NCBI RefSeq assembly: GCF_001013905.1
Contig: NZ_LN831790.1
Span: 5,408,001 to 5,472,000 of the forward strand
Reading direction: 5' to 3'
From: Streptomyces leeuwenhoekii
Lineage (GTDB): Bacteria > Actinomycetota > Actinomycetes > Streptomycetales > Streptomycetaceae
DNA: 64,000 nucleotides
Both the position numbers and the translations under genes were made by a program. The first letter of the stretch is position 1, and each line of letters opens with the position of its first letter. The notes beneath the pieces are model-generated. The model had not been told where the DNA came from. It made no database searches and worked only from the letters and a program-made list of their open reading frames with translations. Shown piece after piece: positions 9,015 to 17,619 of this stretch.

Positions 9015-11591
9015 TCAGCCGGCCGCGGCGTCGCACTCCTGGCCGCGCAGCGCCCGCGCCAGATCGTCCCGCGCCTCCAGCACCAGGCGGCGCAGGGCGG
9101 GCGCGGCACCGGCGTGCGCGGCGAGCCACGCGTCGGTCGCCTCCAGCGTCGCCCGCGAGTCCTGGTACGCCGGGAACAGGCCCCGGACGACGTCCATCCC
9201 GATCTGGATGGACCGCTCCGTCCACACCCGCTCGATCGCCGCGAAGTACTTCTGCGCGTACGGCGCGAGCAGCTCCCGCTGCGAGGGCCGGGCGAAGCCC
9301 GCGATCGTCGCCTCGACCAGCGCGTTCGACAGCGCGTCCGACTCCACCACCTGCGCCCACGCCTGCGCCTTGACCGCCGCCGACGGGCGGGCGGCCAGAC
9401 ACCGCACCTGGTGCCGCTTGCCGGAGGCGGTGTCGTCCCGGGCCAGCTCGGCGGCGAGCACCGCCTCGTCGGCCGCGCCGTGCGCCGCGAGCGGCTCCAG
9501 GAACGCCCAGCGCAGCTCCTGGTCCACCTCCAGCCCGTCGATCTTCTCGGTGCCCTCCAGCAGGTCCCGCAGCAGCCGCAGGTCGGCCTCCTCGAAGGCG
9601 GCCCGCGCGTAGAACCTGGCCCAGGCGAGCTGGTGCTCGCTGCCCGGCTCCGCGTCCCGCAGCTCGCGCAGCGCGCCCTGGGCCAGCAGCCGCCCGCCCG
9701 TCTCGCGCCACCCGGGCGCCGCGTAGTGCACCAGTGCCGACTCCGCCCACGCGTGCAGCATCTGCAGCACGCCGATGTCCGACTCACGGCCCGCGAACCG
9801 CAGCACCAGGTCCACGAACTCCCGCGCCGGCAGCAGCGCGTCCCGCGTCATGTTCCACAGCGCCGACCAGCACAGGGCGCGGGCCAGCGGATCCGTCATG
9901 TGGCCCAGCCCGGTGCGCAGCGCGGCCAGCGAGGTCTCGTCGAAGCGGATCTTGCAGTACGTCAGGTCGTCGTCGTTGACCAGCACCAGCTCCGGCGCGT
10001 CCGCCCCGGCCAGCTCCGCCACCACCGTGCGCGCCCCGTCCACGTCCGTCTCGGCGCGCGCGTACCGCTCCAGGGCGCCGTCCCGGCCGCGCCGGTACAG
10101 GCCCACCGCCACCCGGTGCGGGCGCAGCTCGGGGTGCGATTCGGGGGCCTCCTGCACCACCGCAAGCTCCTCGATCCGGCCCTCGGCGTCCAGCAGCACC
10201 TGCGGGGTCAGCGCATTGACGCCGGCCGTCTGCAGCCAGGCCCGCGCCCAGGCGCCCATGTCCCGCCCGCTGGTCTCCTCCAGCACCGACAGCAGATCGG
10301 CCAGCCGCGTGTTGCCGTACGCGTGGCGCTTGAAGTAGCGCCGCGCGCCCTCCAGGAAGGCGTCCTGGCCGACGTACGCCACCAGCTGCTTGAGCACGCT
10401 GGCGCCCTTGGCGTACGTGATGCCGTCGAAGTTGAGCTTGGCGTCCTGAAGGTCGCGGATGTCGGCGGTGATCGGGTGGGTGGAGGGCAACTGGTCCGCG
10501 CGGTAGGCCCACGCCTTGCGGCGGTTGGCGAAGGTGATCCAGCCGTCGGTGAAGCGGGTCGCGCCGACCAGCGAGAAGGCGCCCATGAAGTCGGCGAAGG
10601 ACTCCTTCAGCCACAGGTCGTCCCACCACCGCATGGTGACCAGGTCGCCGAACCACATGTGCGCCATCTCGTGCAGGATCACGTTGGCGCGGCCCTCGTA
10701 GGACGCCCGCGTCACCTTCCCGCGGAAGATGAACTCCTCCCGGAAGGTCACCAGGCCCGGGTTCTCCATCGCGCCGAGGTTGTACTCCGGCACGAACGCC
10801 TCGTCGTACTTCCCGAACGGGTACGGGTAGTCGAAGTGGTCGTGGAAGAAGTCCAGGCCCTGCTTGGTCACCAGGAACACGTCGTCGGCGTCGAAGTGGG
10901 GCGCCAGCCCCTTGCGGCACATCGCGCCGAGGGGGATCTCCAGCGTCGTACCGTCGTCGAACGTCCGCGTGTAGGTGTCGGTCACGTAGTGGTACGGACC
11001 CGCCACGACGCAGGTGATGTACGTCGAGATCGGCTTGGTCTCCGCGAACCGCCACACGCCGTCGGCGCGTTCACCCGCGCCGTTGCTCCACACCGTCCAC
11101 TCCTCGGGCGCCCGCACCTCGAAGCGGAACGGGGCCTTGAGGTCCGGCTGCTCGAAGTTGGCGAAGACCCGGCGCGCGTCGGCCGGCTCGTACTGGGTGT
11201 ACAGGTACACCTCGCCGTCCTCGGGGTCGACGAAGCGGTGCAGGCCCTCGCCGGTGCGGGAGTAGGCGCACCGGGCGTCGACGATCAGCTCGTTGTCGGC
11301 AGCGAGGTCCTCCAGCACGATCCGGGAGCCGTCGAAGACCTCGCCCGGGTCCAGGTCCCGCCCGTTGAGGCTGACCGCCGTCACGCTCGGCGCGATCAGG
11401 TCCGCGAAGGTCGACGCGCCCGGCTCGGCGCAGCGGAAGCGGATCGTGGTGACGGAGCGGAAGGTGCGCGGCCCCTCGCGGTGGTCGTCGCCGACCGCGG
11501 AGCGGACGTCGAGGGACACCTCGTACCCGTCGACGGACAGCAGGGCGGCCCGCTCCCGGGCCTCGTCACGGGACAGATTCTCACCGGGCAC
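9015..11591 (-). CDS. pepN: Aminopeptidase N (family M1 zinc metallopeptidase)
   Basis: An 858-residue cytosolic enzyme that removes N-terminal residues from peptides, acting downstream of proteases such as ClpP. Motifs: exopeptidase GAMEN (NLGAMENPGLV, about residue 275) and the zinc site HEMAH near 305 with the third ligand Glu in KESFADF. The length matches the Streptomyces enzyme family (about 857). The GTG at 11591 (PGENLSRDEARE) is preferred: GAGGGAG lies 8 nt upstream of it but directly abuts the alternative GTG at 11600. It is divergent from the DsbA-like reductase gene, an arrangement also found in mycobacteria (Rv2467/Rv2466c). A strong hairpin ends the transcript. Confidence 0.96.
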   Translation of the reverse strand: MPGENLSRDEARERAALLSVDGYEVSLDVRSAVGDDHREGPRTFRSVTTIRFRCAEPGASTFADLIAPSVTAVSLNGRDLDPGEVFDGSRIVLEDLAADNELIVDARCAYSRTGEGLHRFVDPEDGEVYLYTQYEPADARRVFANFEQPDLKAPFRFEVRAPEEWTVWSNGAGERADGVWRFAETKPISTYITCVVAGPYHYVTDTYTRTFDDGTTLEIPLGAMCRKGLAPHFDADDVFLVTKQGLDFFHDHFDYPYPFGKYDEAFVPEYNLGAMENPGLVTFREEFIFRGKVTRASYEGRANVILHEMAHMWFGDLVTMRWWDDLWLKESFADFMGAFSLVGATRFTDGWITFANRRKAWAYRADQLPSTHPITADIRDLQDAKLNFDGITYAKGASVLKQLVAYVGQDAFLEGARRYFKRHAYGNTRLADLLSVLEETSGRDMGAWARAWLQTAGVNALTPQVLLDAEGRIEELAVVQEAPESHPELRPHRVAVGLYRRGRDGALERYARAETDVDGARTVVAELAGADAPELVLVNDDDLTYCKIRFDETSLAALRTGLGHMTDPLARALCWSALWNMTRDALLPAREFVDLVLRFAGRESDIGVLQMLHAWAESALVHYAAPGWRETGGRLLAQGALRELRDAEPGSEHQLAWARFYARAAFEEADLRLLRDLLEGTEKIDGLEVDQELRWAFLEPLAAHGAADEAVLAAELARDDTASGKRHQVRCLAARPSAAVKAQAWAQVVESDALSNALVEATIAGFARPSQRELLAPYAQKYFAAIERVWTERSIQIGMDVVRGLFPAYQDSRATLEATDAWLAAHAGAAPALRRLVLEARDDLARALRGQECDAAAG

Positions 11592-11668
11592 GGACGGCAC
11601 TCCCTCGGCTCGTGTTCCAGGATGCGGACAGCCCTGATCCTGCCATGCGACCCGGACGGCGGACAGCC

Positions 11669-11696
11669 GGGAATGGCCGGGACGAGCAGGAGCGTT
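11669..11696 (+). promoter_or_regulatory. Candidate SigR (thiol-stress) promoter
   Basis: GGGAAT (11669-11674) and CGTTTCC (from 11693) are separated as in the sigma-R consensus GGAAT-N18-SGTT: 18 nt lie between GGAAT and CGTT. The predicted transcript starts about 40 nt upstream of the reductase gene. Sigma-R is the Streptomyces thiol-oxidative-stress factor and the mycobacterial homologue of the downstream gene belongs to the SigH regulon, so the site fits the gene. Confidence 0.65.
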
Positions 11697-11741
11697 TCCC
11701 GGAGGATCGGCCGCCGCATCGCTCGCGTCACGAGGAGAGAC

Positions 11742-12374
11742 ATGTCGCAGAAGACCCCCGTCGACTTCTGGTTCGACCCGCTGTGCCCCTGGGCCTGGAT
11801 GACCTCCCGCTGGGTGCTGGAGGTGGAGAAGCTGCGCGACATCGAGGTCCGCTGGCACGTGATGAGCCTGGCGGTCCTCAACGAGGACAAGCTCGACGAG
11901 CTTCCCGAGGAGTACCGCGAGATGCTCGCGACCAAGGCATGGGGACCCGTCCGGGTCGTCATCGCCGCCCAGGAGGAGCACGGCGCCGAGGTGCTCGGCG
12001 ATCTGTACACCGCGCTCGGCACCCACATCCACAACCGGGGCGAGGGCCCGGGCAAGGAGGCGGTCGCCGCCGCCCTGAAGGACGCCGGGCTGCCCCAGTC
12101 CCTCATGGACCACTGGGACGCCACGCCCTACGAGCCGCAGTTGCGCGCCTCCCACAAGGAGGGCATCGACAAGGTCGGCCAGGAGGTCGGCACCCCGGTG
12201 ATCGCCGTGCCCGGCCCCGACGGCGAGCAGATCGCCTTCTTCGGCCCGGTCGTCACCCCCGCCCCCAAGGGCGAGCAGGCCGCCAAGCTGTGGGACGGCA
12301 CCCTCGCGGTGGCCTCGGTCCCGGGCTTCTACGAGATCAAGCGCACCCGCACCCAGGGGCCGATCTTCGACTGA
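11742..12374 (+). CDS. DsbA-fold mycothiol-dependent reductase-like protein (Rv2466c family)
   Basis: A 210-residue thioredoxin-fold protein with a helical insertion. It is recognisably the homologue of M. tuberculosis Rv2466c, a mycothiol-dependent reductase, by VDFWFDPLCPWAWMTSRW near the start, the HVMSLAVLNE segment, VGTPVIAV (cis-Pro) and the ending FYEIKRTRTQGPIFD. The redox motif here reads CPWA instead of CPWC: the nucleophilic Cys is present and the resolving Cys is not, so a monothiol mycothiol mechanism would be needed. GAGGAGAG precedes the ATG. A sigma-R-type promoter lies upstream and pepN is divergent. Confidence 0.93.
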   Translation: MSQKTPVDFWFDPLCPWAWMTSRWVLEVEKLRDIEVRWHVMSLAVLNEDKLDELPEEYREMLATKAWGPVRVVIAAQEEHGAEVLGDLYTALGTHIHNRGEGPGKEAVAAALKDAGLPQSLMDHWDATPYEPQLRASHKEGIDKVGQEVGTPVIAVPGPDGEQIAFFGPVVTPAPKGEQAAKLWDGTLAVASVPGFYEIKRTRTQGPIFD

Positions 12375-12404
12375 GCCCGCGGGGACGGCGGCCGGGCGCC
12401 GGGC

Positions 12405-12626
12405 TCAGCCGCCGGCCTCCCGGAAGGACTCCGGCAGGCTGAACCCGGCCCTGAAGTTGAAGTAGGACTGCACCCGCAGGCATCCCTCGCGGGCGCAGCG
12501 CCGGTAGGTGCCGACATCCGCCCGGTCCACACGGGTCAGGGCGTAGGCGCGCTCCTCGTCGGTGAGCGGCCGGAAGTCCTGGTGGGTGTCCCCGCAGTTG
12601 GGACACCGTCTGTTCGGAAGACCCAT
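12405..12626 (-). CDS. Small zinc-ribbon-like conserved protein
   Basis: A 73-residue protein beginning MGLPNRRCPNCGDTH. Two cysteine pairs, CPNC near residue 8 and CAREGC near residue 44, are spaced as a zinc ribbon; the rest is polar and there is no membrane segment. It ends EREAGG-like after RAGFSLPESF. The ATG at 12626 has a weak ribosome site; an in-frame GTG nine bases upstream is possible. It is convergent with the reductase gene and downstream of sodF across a terminator. Function not recognised. Confidence 0.7.
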   Translation of the reverse strand: MGLPNRRCPNCGDTHQDFRPLTDEERAYALTRVDRADVGTYRRCAREGCLRVQSYFNFRAGFSLPESFREAGG

Positions 12627-12751
12627 GCGCGCCACTGTCCCCCGGAACCGGCCCGGCCGGAAGACGCGCACGGAGCGCACCGCCCGTGCCCGGCGCGCCC
12701 CGGGCGCCCCGGTCCGCACGTCCGGTCCGGGCGGTGCCCGTATGCGGGAAA

Positions 12752-12778
12752 CCCCCGTGAGTCACGTCCTCACGGGGG
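12752..12778 (-). terminator. sodF terminator
   Basis: Arms CCCCCGTGA (12752-12760) and TCACGGGGG (12770-12778) with a 9-nt loop; on the minus strand it is followed by TTTCCC. It lies about 70 nt past the sodF stop. Confidence 0.75.
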
Positions 12779-12848
12779 CTTCCCTCTTTTCCGCCCGCCG
12801 CGCGAAAGGTGAGAAGACGATCACGAGGCAGGACGTCTCACGGGCGCC

Positions 12849-13496
12849 TCAGGGCGCCAGCAGCAGCGCGTTCACGCGGGACTTCGCGGCCTCGTAGCGG
12901 CGCGCCACGTCCTGCCAGTTGACGACCTGCCACATCGCCTCGATGAAGTCCACCTTCTGGTTCCTGTACTGCAGGTAGAAGGCGTGCTCCCAGGCGTCGA
13001 AGACCAGGATCGGGGTCGAGCCCTGGCCCACGTTGCCCTGGTGGTCGTAGACCTGCTCGACGATCAGCCGCCCGCTCAGCGGCTCGTACGCCAGTACGCC
13101 CCAGCCCGAGCCCTGGGTGGTGGCGGCGGCCTTGGAGAGCTGCGTCTTGAAGTGGGCGAAGGAGCCGAACGACTCGGTGATCGCGTTCGCGAGTTCGCCC
13201 ACGCCGTCCTGGGCCAGCGGCTCGCCGCCGCCGTCCTTCGGGCCGGTCATGTTCTGCCAGTAGATCGAATGCAGGATGTGGCCGGAGAGGTGGAAGGCGA
13301 GGTTCTTCTCCAGCCCGTTGATCGAGCCCCAAGCCTCCTTGTCGCGGGCCTCGGCGAGCTGCTCCAGCGTGTCGTTGGCGCCCTTCACATAGGCGGCGTG
13401 GTGCTTGTCGTGGTGCAGCTCGATGATCTCCGGGCTGATCACGGGGGCCAGTGCGGCGTAGTCGTACGGCAGTTCAGGCAGCGAGTAGACAGGCAT
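12849..13496 (-). CDS. sodF: Iron/zinc superoxide dismutase
   Basis: A 215-residue cytosolic Fe-type superoxide dismutase that dismutates superoxide to H2O2 and O2. Metal ligands are visible: His in [12 protein letters not shown], His in [13 protein letters not shown], and Asp and His in [13 protein letters not shown]. The ATG at 13496 follows GGAGGGGA by about 6 nt. In Streptomyces sodF is repressed by the nickel-sensing Fur-family regulator Nur while nickel induces the Ni-SOD; a matching box lies just upstream. The gene is monocistronic, bounded by hairpins on both sides. Confidence 0.97.
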   Translation of the reverse strand: MPVYSLPELPYDYAALAPVISPEIIELHHDKHHAAYVKGANDTLEQLAEARDKEAWGSINGLEKNLAFHLSGHILHSIYWQNMTGPKDGGGEPLAQDGVGELANAITESFGSFAHFKTQLSKAAATTQGSGWGVLAYEPLSGRLIVEQVYDHQGNVGQGSTPILVFDAWEHAFYLQYRNQKVDFIEAMWQVVNWQDVARRYEAAKSRVNALLLAP

Positions 13497-13519
13497 GGCG
13501 GATCCCCTCCGACCTCTTA

Positions 13520-13536
13520 TTGCAATAAGCTTGCAA
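13520..13536. promoter_or_regulatory. Nur box (nickel-responsive repressor site) of sodF
   Basis: TTGCAA-TAAGC-TTGCAA (13520-13536) matches exactly the published Nur consensus tTGCaa-N5-ttGCAA as I recall it. It lies 23 nt before the sodF start codon, just downstream of a minus-strand TAGCGT (13546-13541), so it would overlap the transcription start, consistent with repression. Confidence 0.88.
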
Positions 13537-13581
13537 GTGCACGCTAGCAGCAAGAGGCGGGACGCGCGTGCCCGGGCACGC

Positions 13582-13636
13582 GAAAGGGCCCCCGCCCGCA
13601 CCCCCTTGTTCCGGGAGTGCGCGCGGGGGCCCTTTC
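13582..13636 (-). terminator. Terminator of the first amino-acid permease gene
   Basis: GAAAGGGCCCCCGC (13582-13595) pairs perfectly with GCGGGGGCCCTTTC (13623-13636). It begins 14 nt after the permease stop codon and on the minus strand runs into a GC-poor tail. Confidence 0.75.
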
Positions 13637-13649
13637 CGGGCGCGCGGCG

Positions 13650-15029
13650 TCAGCGGCGCTCGCGCGCCTTCTGCCAGGCGTAGCCGACGGCGGCCAGGAC
13701 CAGCGTCATGCCGCCCGTCGAGTAGAGCTGCACACGGGTGTCCGGCTCGCGGGCCATCAGGACGAAGATCGCCGCCATGCCCGCCAGCGCGAGCCAGGTC
13801 AGCCACGGGAAGGCCCACATCCGCACGACCAGCTTCTCCGGCGTCTCCCGCTCCAGACGGCGGCGCAGCCGCAGCTGCGAGACGGCGATGAAGATCCAGA
13901 CGACCAGGATCACCGCGCCGATCATGTTCAGCAGCCAGGAGAAGACGTCGTTGGGCCGCCAGTAGCTCAGCAGCACGCAGATGAATCCGAAGACGGAGGA
14001 GGCCAGCACCGCGATACGCGGCACCCCGCCGGAGACCCGGCCCAGCGCCTTCGGGCCCTCGCCCCGCTCGACCAGCGAGTAGGCGATGCGCGAGGCGCCG
14101 TAGATGTTGGCGTTCATCGCGCTCAGCAGCGCGACCAGCACGACGACGTTCATGAGCTGGCCGGCGCCGGGGATGCCGAGGGTGTCGAGGGTGGCGACGT
14201 AGGGGCCCTTCTCGACGACCTCCGGGGAGTCCCACGGGACGAGGGTGACGATGACCGCCATCGAGCCGATGTAGAACAGCGCGATCCGCCACATCGCCGT
14301 GCGCACCGCGCTCGCCACGCCCCGCACCGGGTCCTGGGACTCGGCCGCCGCGATGGTGACCGTCTCCAGGCCGCCGTAGGCGAAGACGGAGGCGAGCAGG
14401 CCGACGACCAGGCCCTCACCGCCGTTGGGCAGGAAGTCGCTCAGGTGGGAGGCGCCGGGGGAGTCGGTGCCGGGCAGGACACCCGCGATGGCCAGCACGC
14501 CGAGCACCAGGAAGAGGGTGATCGCGCCGACCTTCAGCGCCGCGAACCAGAACTCGAACTCGCCGAAGTTCTTCACGGCGGCCAGGTTAGTGCCGCAGAA
14601 GACGACCATGAACAGCGCGACCCAGGCCCACTCCGGCGTGCCCGGCAGCCAGCCCGAGACGATCTTGGCGGCGCCGATGCCCTCCAGACCGACCGCCGTG
14701 CACAGCAGCACCCAGAAGGCCCAGCCCGCGGTGAAGCCCGCCCAGGGGCCGATGGCCCGCTCGGCGTGGGCGGAGAAGGACCCCGACGACGGATACGCGG
14801 CCGACATCTCGCCCAGCATCCGCATCACCAGCATCACGAGGAGGCCGGAGAGGGCGTAGGCGATGACGATCGACGGTCCGGCGGCGGCGATGCCGGCTCC
14901 GGAGCCGACGAACAGTCCGGCGCCGATCACGCCACCGAGGGCGATCATCGACAGGTGGCGCTGCTTGAGACCGTGGGAGAGGGACGTGTCGCCTGTGGTC
15001 GGCGGCGTCTCTGTGGTGCTGCTGGGCAT
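13650..15029 (-). CDS. APC-family amino-acid permease
   Basis: A 459-residue polytopic membrane protein with about 12 hydrophobic segments. The N-terminal signature LKQRHLSMIALGGVIGAGLF and GSGAGIAAAGPSIVIAYALSG place it in the amino-acid transporter (AAT) branch of the APC superfamily, like GabP/AroP/ProY. The ligand-binding TM1 motif GVIGAGLF is intact. The substrate is not assignable from sequence. The ATG at 15029 (MPSSTTETPP) is taken as the start; an upstream extension lacks family similarity. It resembles the second permease at 16135-17619, suggesting an old duplication flanking bioY. Confidence 0.93.
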   Translation of the reverse strand: MPSSTTETPPTTGDTSLSHGLKQRHLSMIALGGVIGAGLFVGSGAGIAAAGPSIVIAYALSGLLVMLVMRMLGEMSAAYPSSGSFSAHAERAIGPWAGFTAGWAFWVLLCTAVGLEGIGAAKIVSGWLPGTPEWAWVALFMVVFCGTNLAAVKNFGEFEFWFAALKVGAITLFLVLGVLAIAGVLPGTDSPGASHLSDFLPNGGEGLVVGLLASVFAYGGLETVTIAAAESQDPVRGVASAVRTAMWRIALFYIGSMAVIVTLVPWDSPEVVEKGPYVATLDTLGIPGAGQLMNVVVLVALLSAMNANIYGASRIAYSLVERGEGPKALGRVSGGVPRIAVLASSVFGFICVLLSYWRPNDVFSWLLNMIGAVILVVWIFIAVSQLRLRRRLERETPEKLVVRMWAFPWLTWLALAGMAAIFVLMAREPDTRVQLYSTGGMTLVLAAVGYAWQKARERR

Positions 15030-15422
15030 GGGCGCGGCTCGTCCAGAGGGTGAGGCGGGCGTAAACGCCGACAGTCTGGGCGGTCGGCCCGCGCGTGGGC
15101 AGGGGGCTCCCACCATACGGACGCGGGAGATGCGGAGGGTAGGGCTCCGATCACCCGGCGGGAAACAGAAGGCGTGGGGCCGCCCGCACGCCCGTGACCG
15201 TTTTGGTGGAAGCCTACAGTCGTGACCGATGGTGCAGGAGTGGCCGAAACGTCTCTTCGCCCGTGACGGGTATCACGCCGTACCCGGTGTAACCCGCGCG
15301 CTTTGTGCGGAGCCCACCAATACGCCGATCGACCCTTTGTCGAGCGCTGACGGTGATCGCCGTCAGCGCCCTGGGATAGCGTCACCTCGTCCCGACATGT
15401 CCACACCACCGCGGAGACCCCC
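15030..15422. other. Divergent intergenic region, permease / bioY
   Basis: About 390 nt. It holds the 26-bp near-perfect palindrome and -10 box before bioY (annotated separately), a small inverted repeat CGTGA-N6-TCACG (15262-15277) and a minus-strand TAGGCT (15216-15211) that may be the permease -10 box. No gene is supported. Confidence 0.6.
15344..15382 (+). promoter_or_regulatory. Candidate bioY operator-promoter
   Basis: Arms GCGCTGACGG (15344-15353) and CCGTCAGCGC (15360-15369) flank TGATCG, forming a 26-bp near-perfect palindrome. It is followed 7 nt later by TAGCGT (15377-15382), a Streptomyces-type -10 box, so the palindrome covers the -35 region. The predicted start is about 30 nt before the bioY ATG. 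A biotin-responsive repressor is the natural guess but unproven. Confidence 0.55.
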
Positions 15423-16007
15423 ATGAGCACCGCTGCCGCAATCCCTTCCCGCACCGGGCAGGTCCTCGCCGACCTCCTTCCGGCCTCCCGCGTCCGCGAC
15501 ATCGCGCTCGTGGCCGGCGGCGCCGCGCTCACCGGCCTGGCCGCCCAGATCTCCGTCCCCGTGCCGGGCTCCCCGGTGCCGGTGACCGGCCAGACCTTCG
15601 CCGCGCTGCTGGTCGGCACCTCCCTGGGTGCCGGCCGCGGATTCCTCTCCCTGGCGCTGTACGCGCTGGTCGGCATGGCGGGTGTGCCGTGGTTCGCCGG
15701 CGGCGCCTCCGGGACGGCCGCCCCCTCGCTCGGCTACGTCTTCGGCATGCTGCTCGCCGCCGCGGCCGTGGGCGCGCTGGCCCGCCGCGGCGCCGACCGC
15801 TCCCCCTGGCGCACCGCGGGCACGATGGTGCTGGGCGAGGCGATCATCTACGCCGTCGGCGTGCCGTACCTGGCCCTGGCCACCGGCATGTCCGCCACCG
15901 CCGCGATCGCGGCCGGCCTCACGCCCTTCCTGATCGGCGACGCGCTGAAGGCGGCCCTGGCGATGGGCCTGCTGCCGGCCGCCTGGAAGCTGGCCGGCCG
16001 GCGCTGA
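15423..16007 (+). CDS. bioY: BioY biotin transporter (ECF-type S component)
   Basis: A 194-residue integral membrane protein with about six hydrophobic helices. Typical BioY segments are PVPGSPVPVTGQTFAALLVG in the first loop/helix and GVPWFAGGASG...GYVFGMLLAA. It binds biotin for import, either alone or with an energy-coupling module (BioM/BioN); no bioM/bioN gene is adjacent. The ATG at 15423 follows CGGAGACCCCC. It stands alone, with its own palindrome-containing promoter and a strong hairpin after it. Confidence 0.93.
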   Translation: MSTAAAIPSRTGQVLADLLPASRVRDIALVAGGAALTGLAAQISVPVPGSPVPVTGQTFAALLVGTSLGAGRGFLSLALYALVGMAGVPWFAGGASGTAAPSLGYVFGMLLAAAAVGALARRGADRSPWRTAGTMVLGEAIIYAVGVPYLALATGMSATAAIAAGLTPFLIGDALKAALAMGLLPAAWKLAGRR

Positions 16008-16038
16008 CCCGGGACGCGCACGGACGGAAGAAACGGAA

Positions 16039-16072
16039 GAAGGGGCCCGCGGCACACGCCGCGGGCCCCTTC
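16039..16072. terminator. Bidirectional terminator, bioY / second permease
   Basis: GAAGGGGCCCGCGGC (16039-16053) pairs with GCCGCGGGCCCCTTC (16058-16072) around ACAC, followed by TCC-TTTGT. It separates convergent genes. Confidence 0.85.
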
Positions 16073-16134
16073 TCCTTTGTTCTTGTGTCCCTTTGTTCTT
16101 GTGTCCCTGCGTTCGGCGGGGAACCGGAAGGACG

Positions 16135-17619
16135 TCAGTCCACCGGGGCCGCCTCGGCCTTCCGGCCGCGCGCGATCCTCTCCTTGACGAAGGCGATGAC
16201 GAGCACGATCGCGGCGACGAGCAGCGACAGCAGCATCGTCGTGCGCCCGTCGTGCTCGGTGTCGGTCAGCATGTACCCCAGCACGAAGACGATCAGCGCG
16301 GCCGTCGCCCAGGTCAGGTACGGGTACAGCCACATCTTCACGACCAGCTTCTCCGGTGCCTCCGCCTGGATGATCTTGCGCATCCGGAGCTGCGAGAAGC
16401 AGATCACCAGCCAGACGAACAGGGCGACGGCCCCGGAGGAGTTGACGAGGAAGAGGAAGACGGAGTCGGGGAACTTGTAGTTGAAGAAGACGGCCGCGAA
16501 GCCGAACGCGACCGAGACCAGGATCGCCGTGCGCGGCACGCCCCGCTCGGTGGTCCGGGCGAACGCCTTGGGCGCGTCTCCCCGCTGGCCGAGCGAGAAC
16601 GCCATGCGGGAGGCGGTGTACAGCCCCGAGTTGAGGCAGGACAGCACGGACGTCAGCACGATGAAGTTCATGATCTGCCCGGCGTTGTCGATCCCGAGGG
16701 TGTCCAGGGCGGCCACGTAGGAGCCCTTCTCGGTGATCGACTTCGAGTCCCACGGCAGCAGGGTCACCACGACGAAGATCGAGCCGAGGTAGAAGACGCC
16801 GATCCGCCAGATGATGCTGTTGGTCGACTTGGTGACGGCCCGCTGCGGGTCCTCGGACTCGCCGGCGGCCAGGGTGGCGATCTCGCTGCCCATGAAGGAG
16901 AAGACGACCAGCAGCACACCGGTGAGGATGGCGCCGGGCCCGTTGGGCAGGAAGCCGCCGTGCTCGGTGAGGTTGCCCAGGCCCGCCTGGTCGCTGTCGA
17001 CGCCCGGCAGCACCCCGAAGACGGCCAGCGCGCCGATGACGATGAAGGCGCCGATGGCGACGACCTTGATCCCGGCGAACCAGAACTCGAACTCACCGTA
17101 GGAGCCGACCGAGACCAGGTTGGTGGCGGTGAGCACCACCATCACGATCAGTGCCCAGCCCCACTGGGGCACGGCGGGGATCCAGCCCTCCAGGATCACG
17201 GCCCCGGCGGTGGCCTCCACCGCCAGCACCACGACCCAGAAGAACCAGTACAGCCAGCCGATGGAGAACCCGGCCCAGGGGCCGAGCGCCCGGTCGGCGT
17301 GCGCGGAGAACGAGCCGGAGGTCGGATTGGCGGCCGACATCTCGCCGAGCATGCGCATCACGAGCACCACGAGGGTGCCGACCAGGGCGTAGGACAGGAG
17401 GATGCCGGGGCCCGCGGTGGCGATGCCGGAGCTGGAGCCCACGAAGAGTCCCGCCCCGATGACACCACCGATGGCGATCATCGACAGATGGCGGTTCTTG
17501 AGCCCGGCCTGGAGGCCGGAACCGTGTGCTCCGGAGCCCTGGGTCCCGGGGTCACCGGGCTTCGAGGGCTCGCCTCCGTGGCCGCTGGCGGCCGTGTTCA
17601 GGGTCGGCTGCGAGGTCAT
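16135..17619 (-). CDS. APC-family amino-acid permease (GabP/AnsP-like)
   Basis: A 494-residue permease with about 12 membrane segments, an N-terminal Gly/Pro-rich cytoplasmic tail (about 40 residues) and the conserved LKNRHLSMIAIGGVIGAGLF entry into TM1. GEMSAANPTSGSFSAHADRALG and LVNSSGAVALFVWLVICFSQLRMR are characteristic of the AAT subfamily (gamma-aminobutyrate/asparagine/proline-type carriers). The substrate is not determined. The ATG at 17619 follows AAAGGAAA at 9 nt. It is divergent from rpiB. Confidence 0.92.
   Translation of the reverse strand: MTSQPTLNTAASGHGGEPSKPGDPGTQGSGAHGSGLQAGLKNRHLSMIAIGGVIGAGLFVGSSSGIATAGPGILLSYALVGTLVVLVMRMLGEMSAANPTSGSFSAHADRALGPWAGFSIGWLYWFFWVVVLAVEATAGAVILEGWIPAVPQWGWALIVMVVLTATNLVSVGSYGEFEFWFAGIKVVAIGAFIVIGALAVFGVLPGVDSDQAGLGNLTEHGGFLPNGPGAILTGVLLVVFSFMGSEIATLAAGESEDPQRAVTKSTNSIIWRIGVFYLGSIFVVVTLLPWDSKSITEKGSYVAALDTLGIDNAGQIMNFIVLTSVLSCLNSGLYTASRMAFSLGQRGDAPKAFARTTERGVPRTAILVSVAFGFAAVFFNYKFPDSVFLFLVNSSGAVALFVWLVICFSQLRMRKIIQAEAPEKLVVKMWLYPYLTWATAALIVFVLGYMLTDTEHDGRTTMLLSLLVAAIVLVIAFVKERIARGRKAEAAPVD

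Noticed and set aside
15225..15290. GCAGGAGTGGCCGAAACG segment resembling a Ser/Leu-type tRNA start
   Set aside because: No matching acceptor, anticodon or T-arm (GTTCRA) follows.
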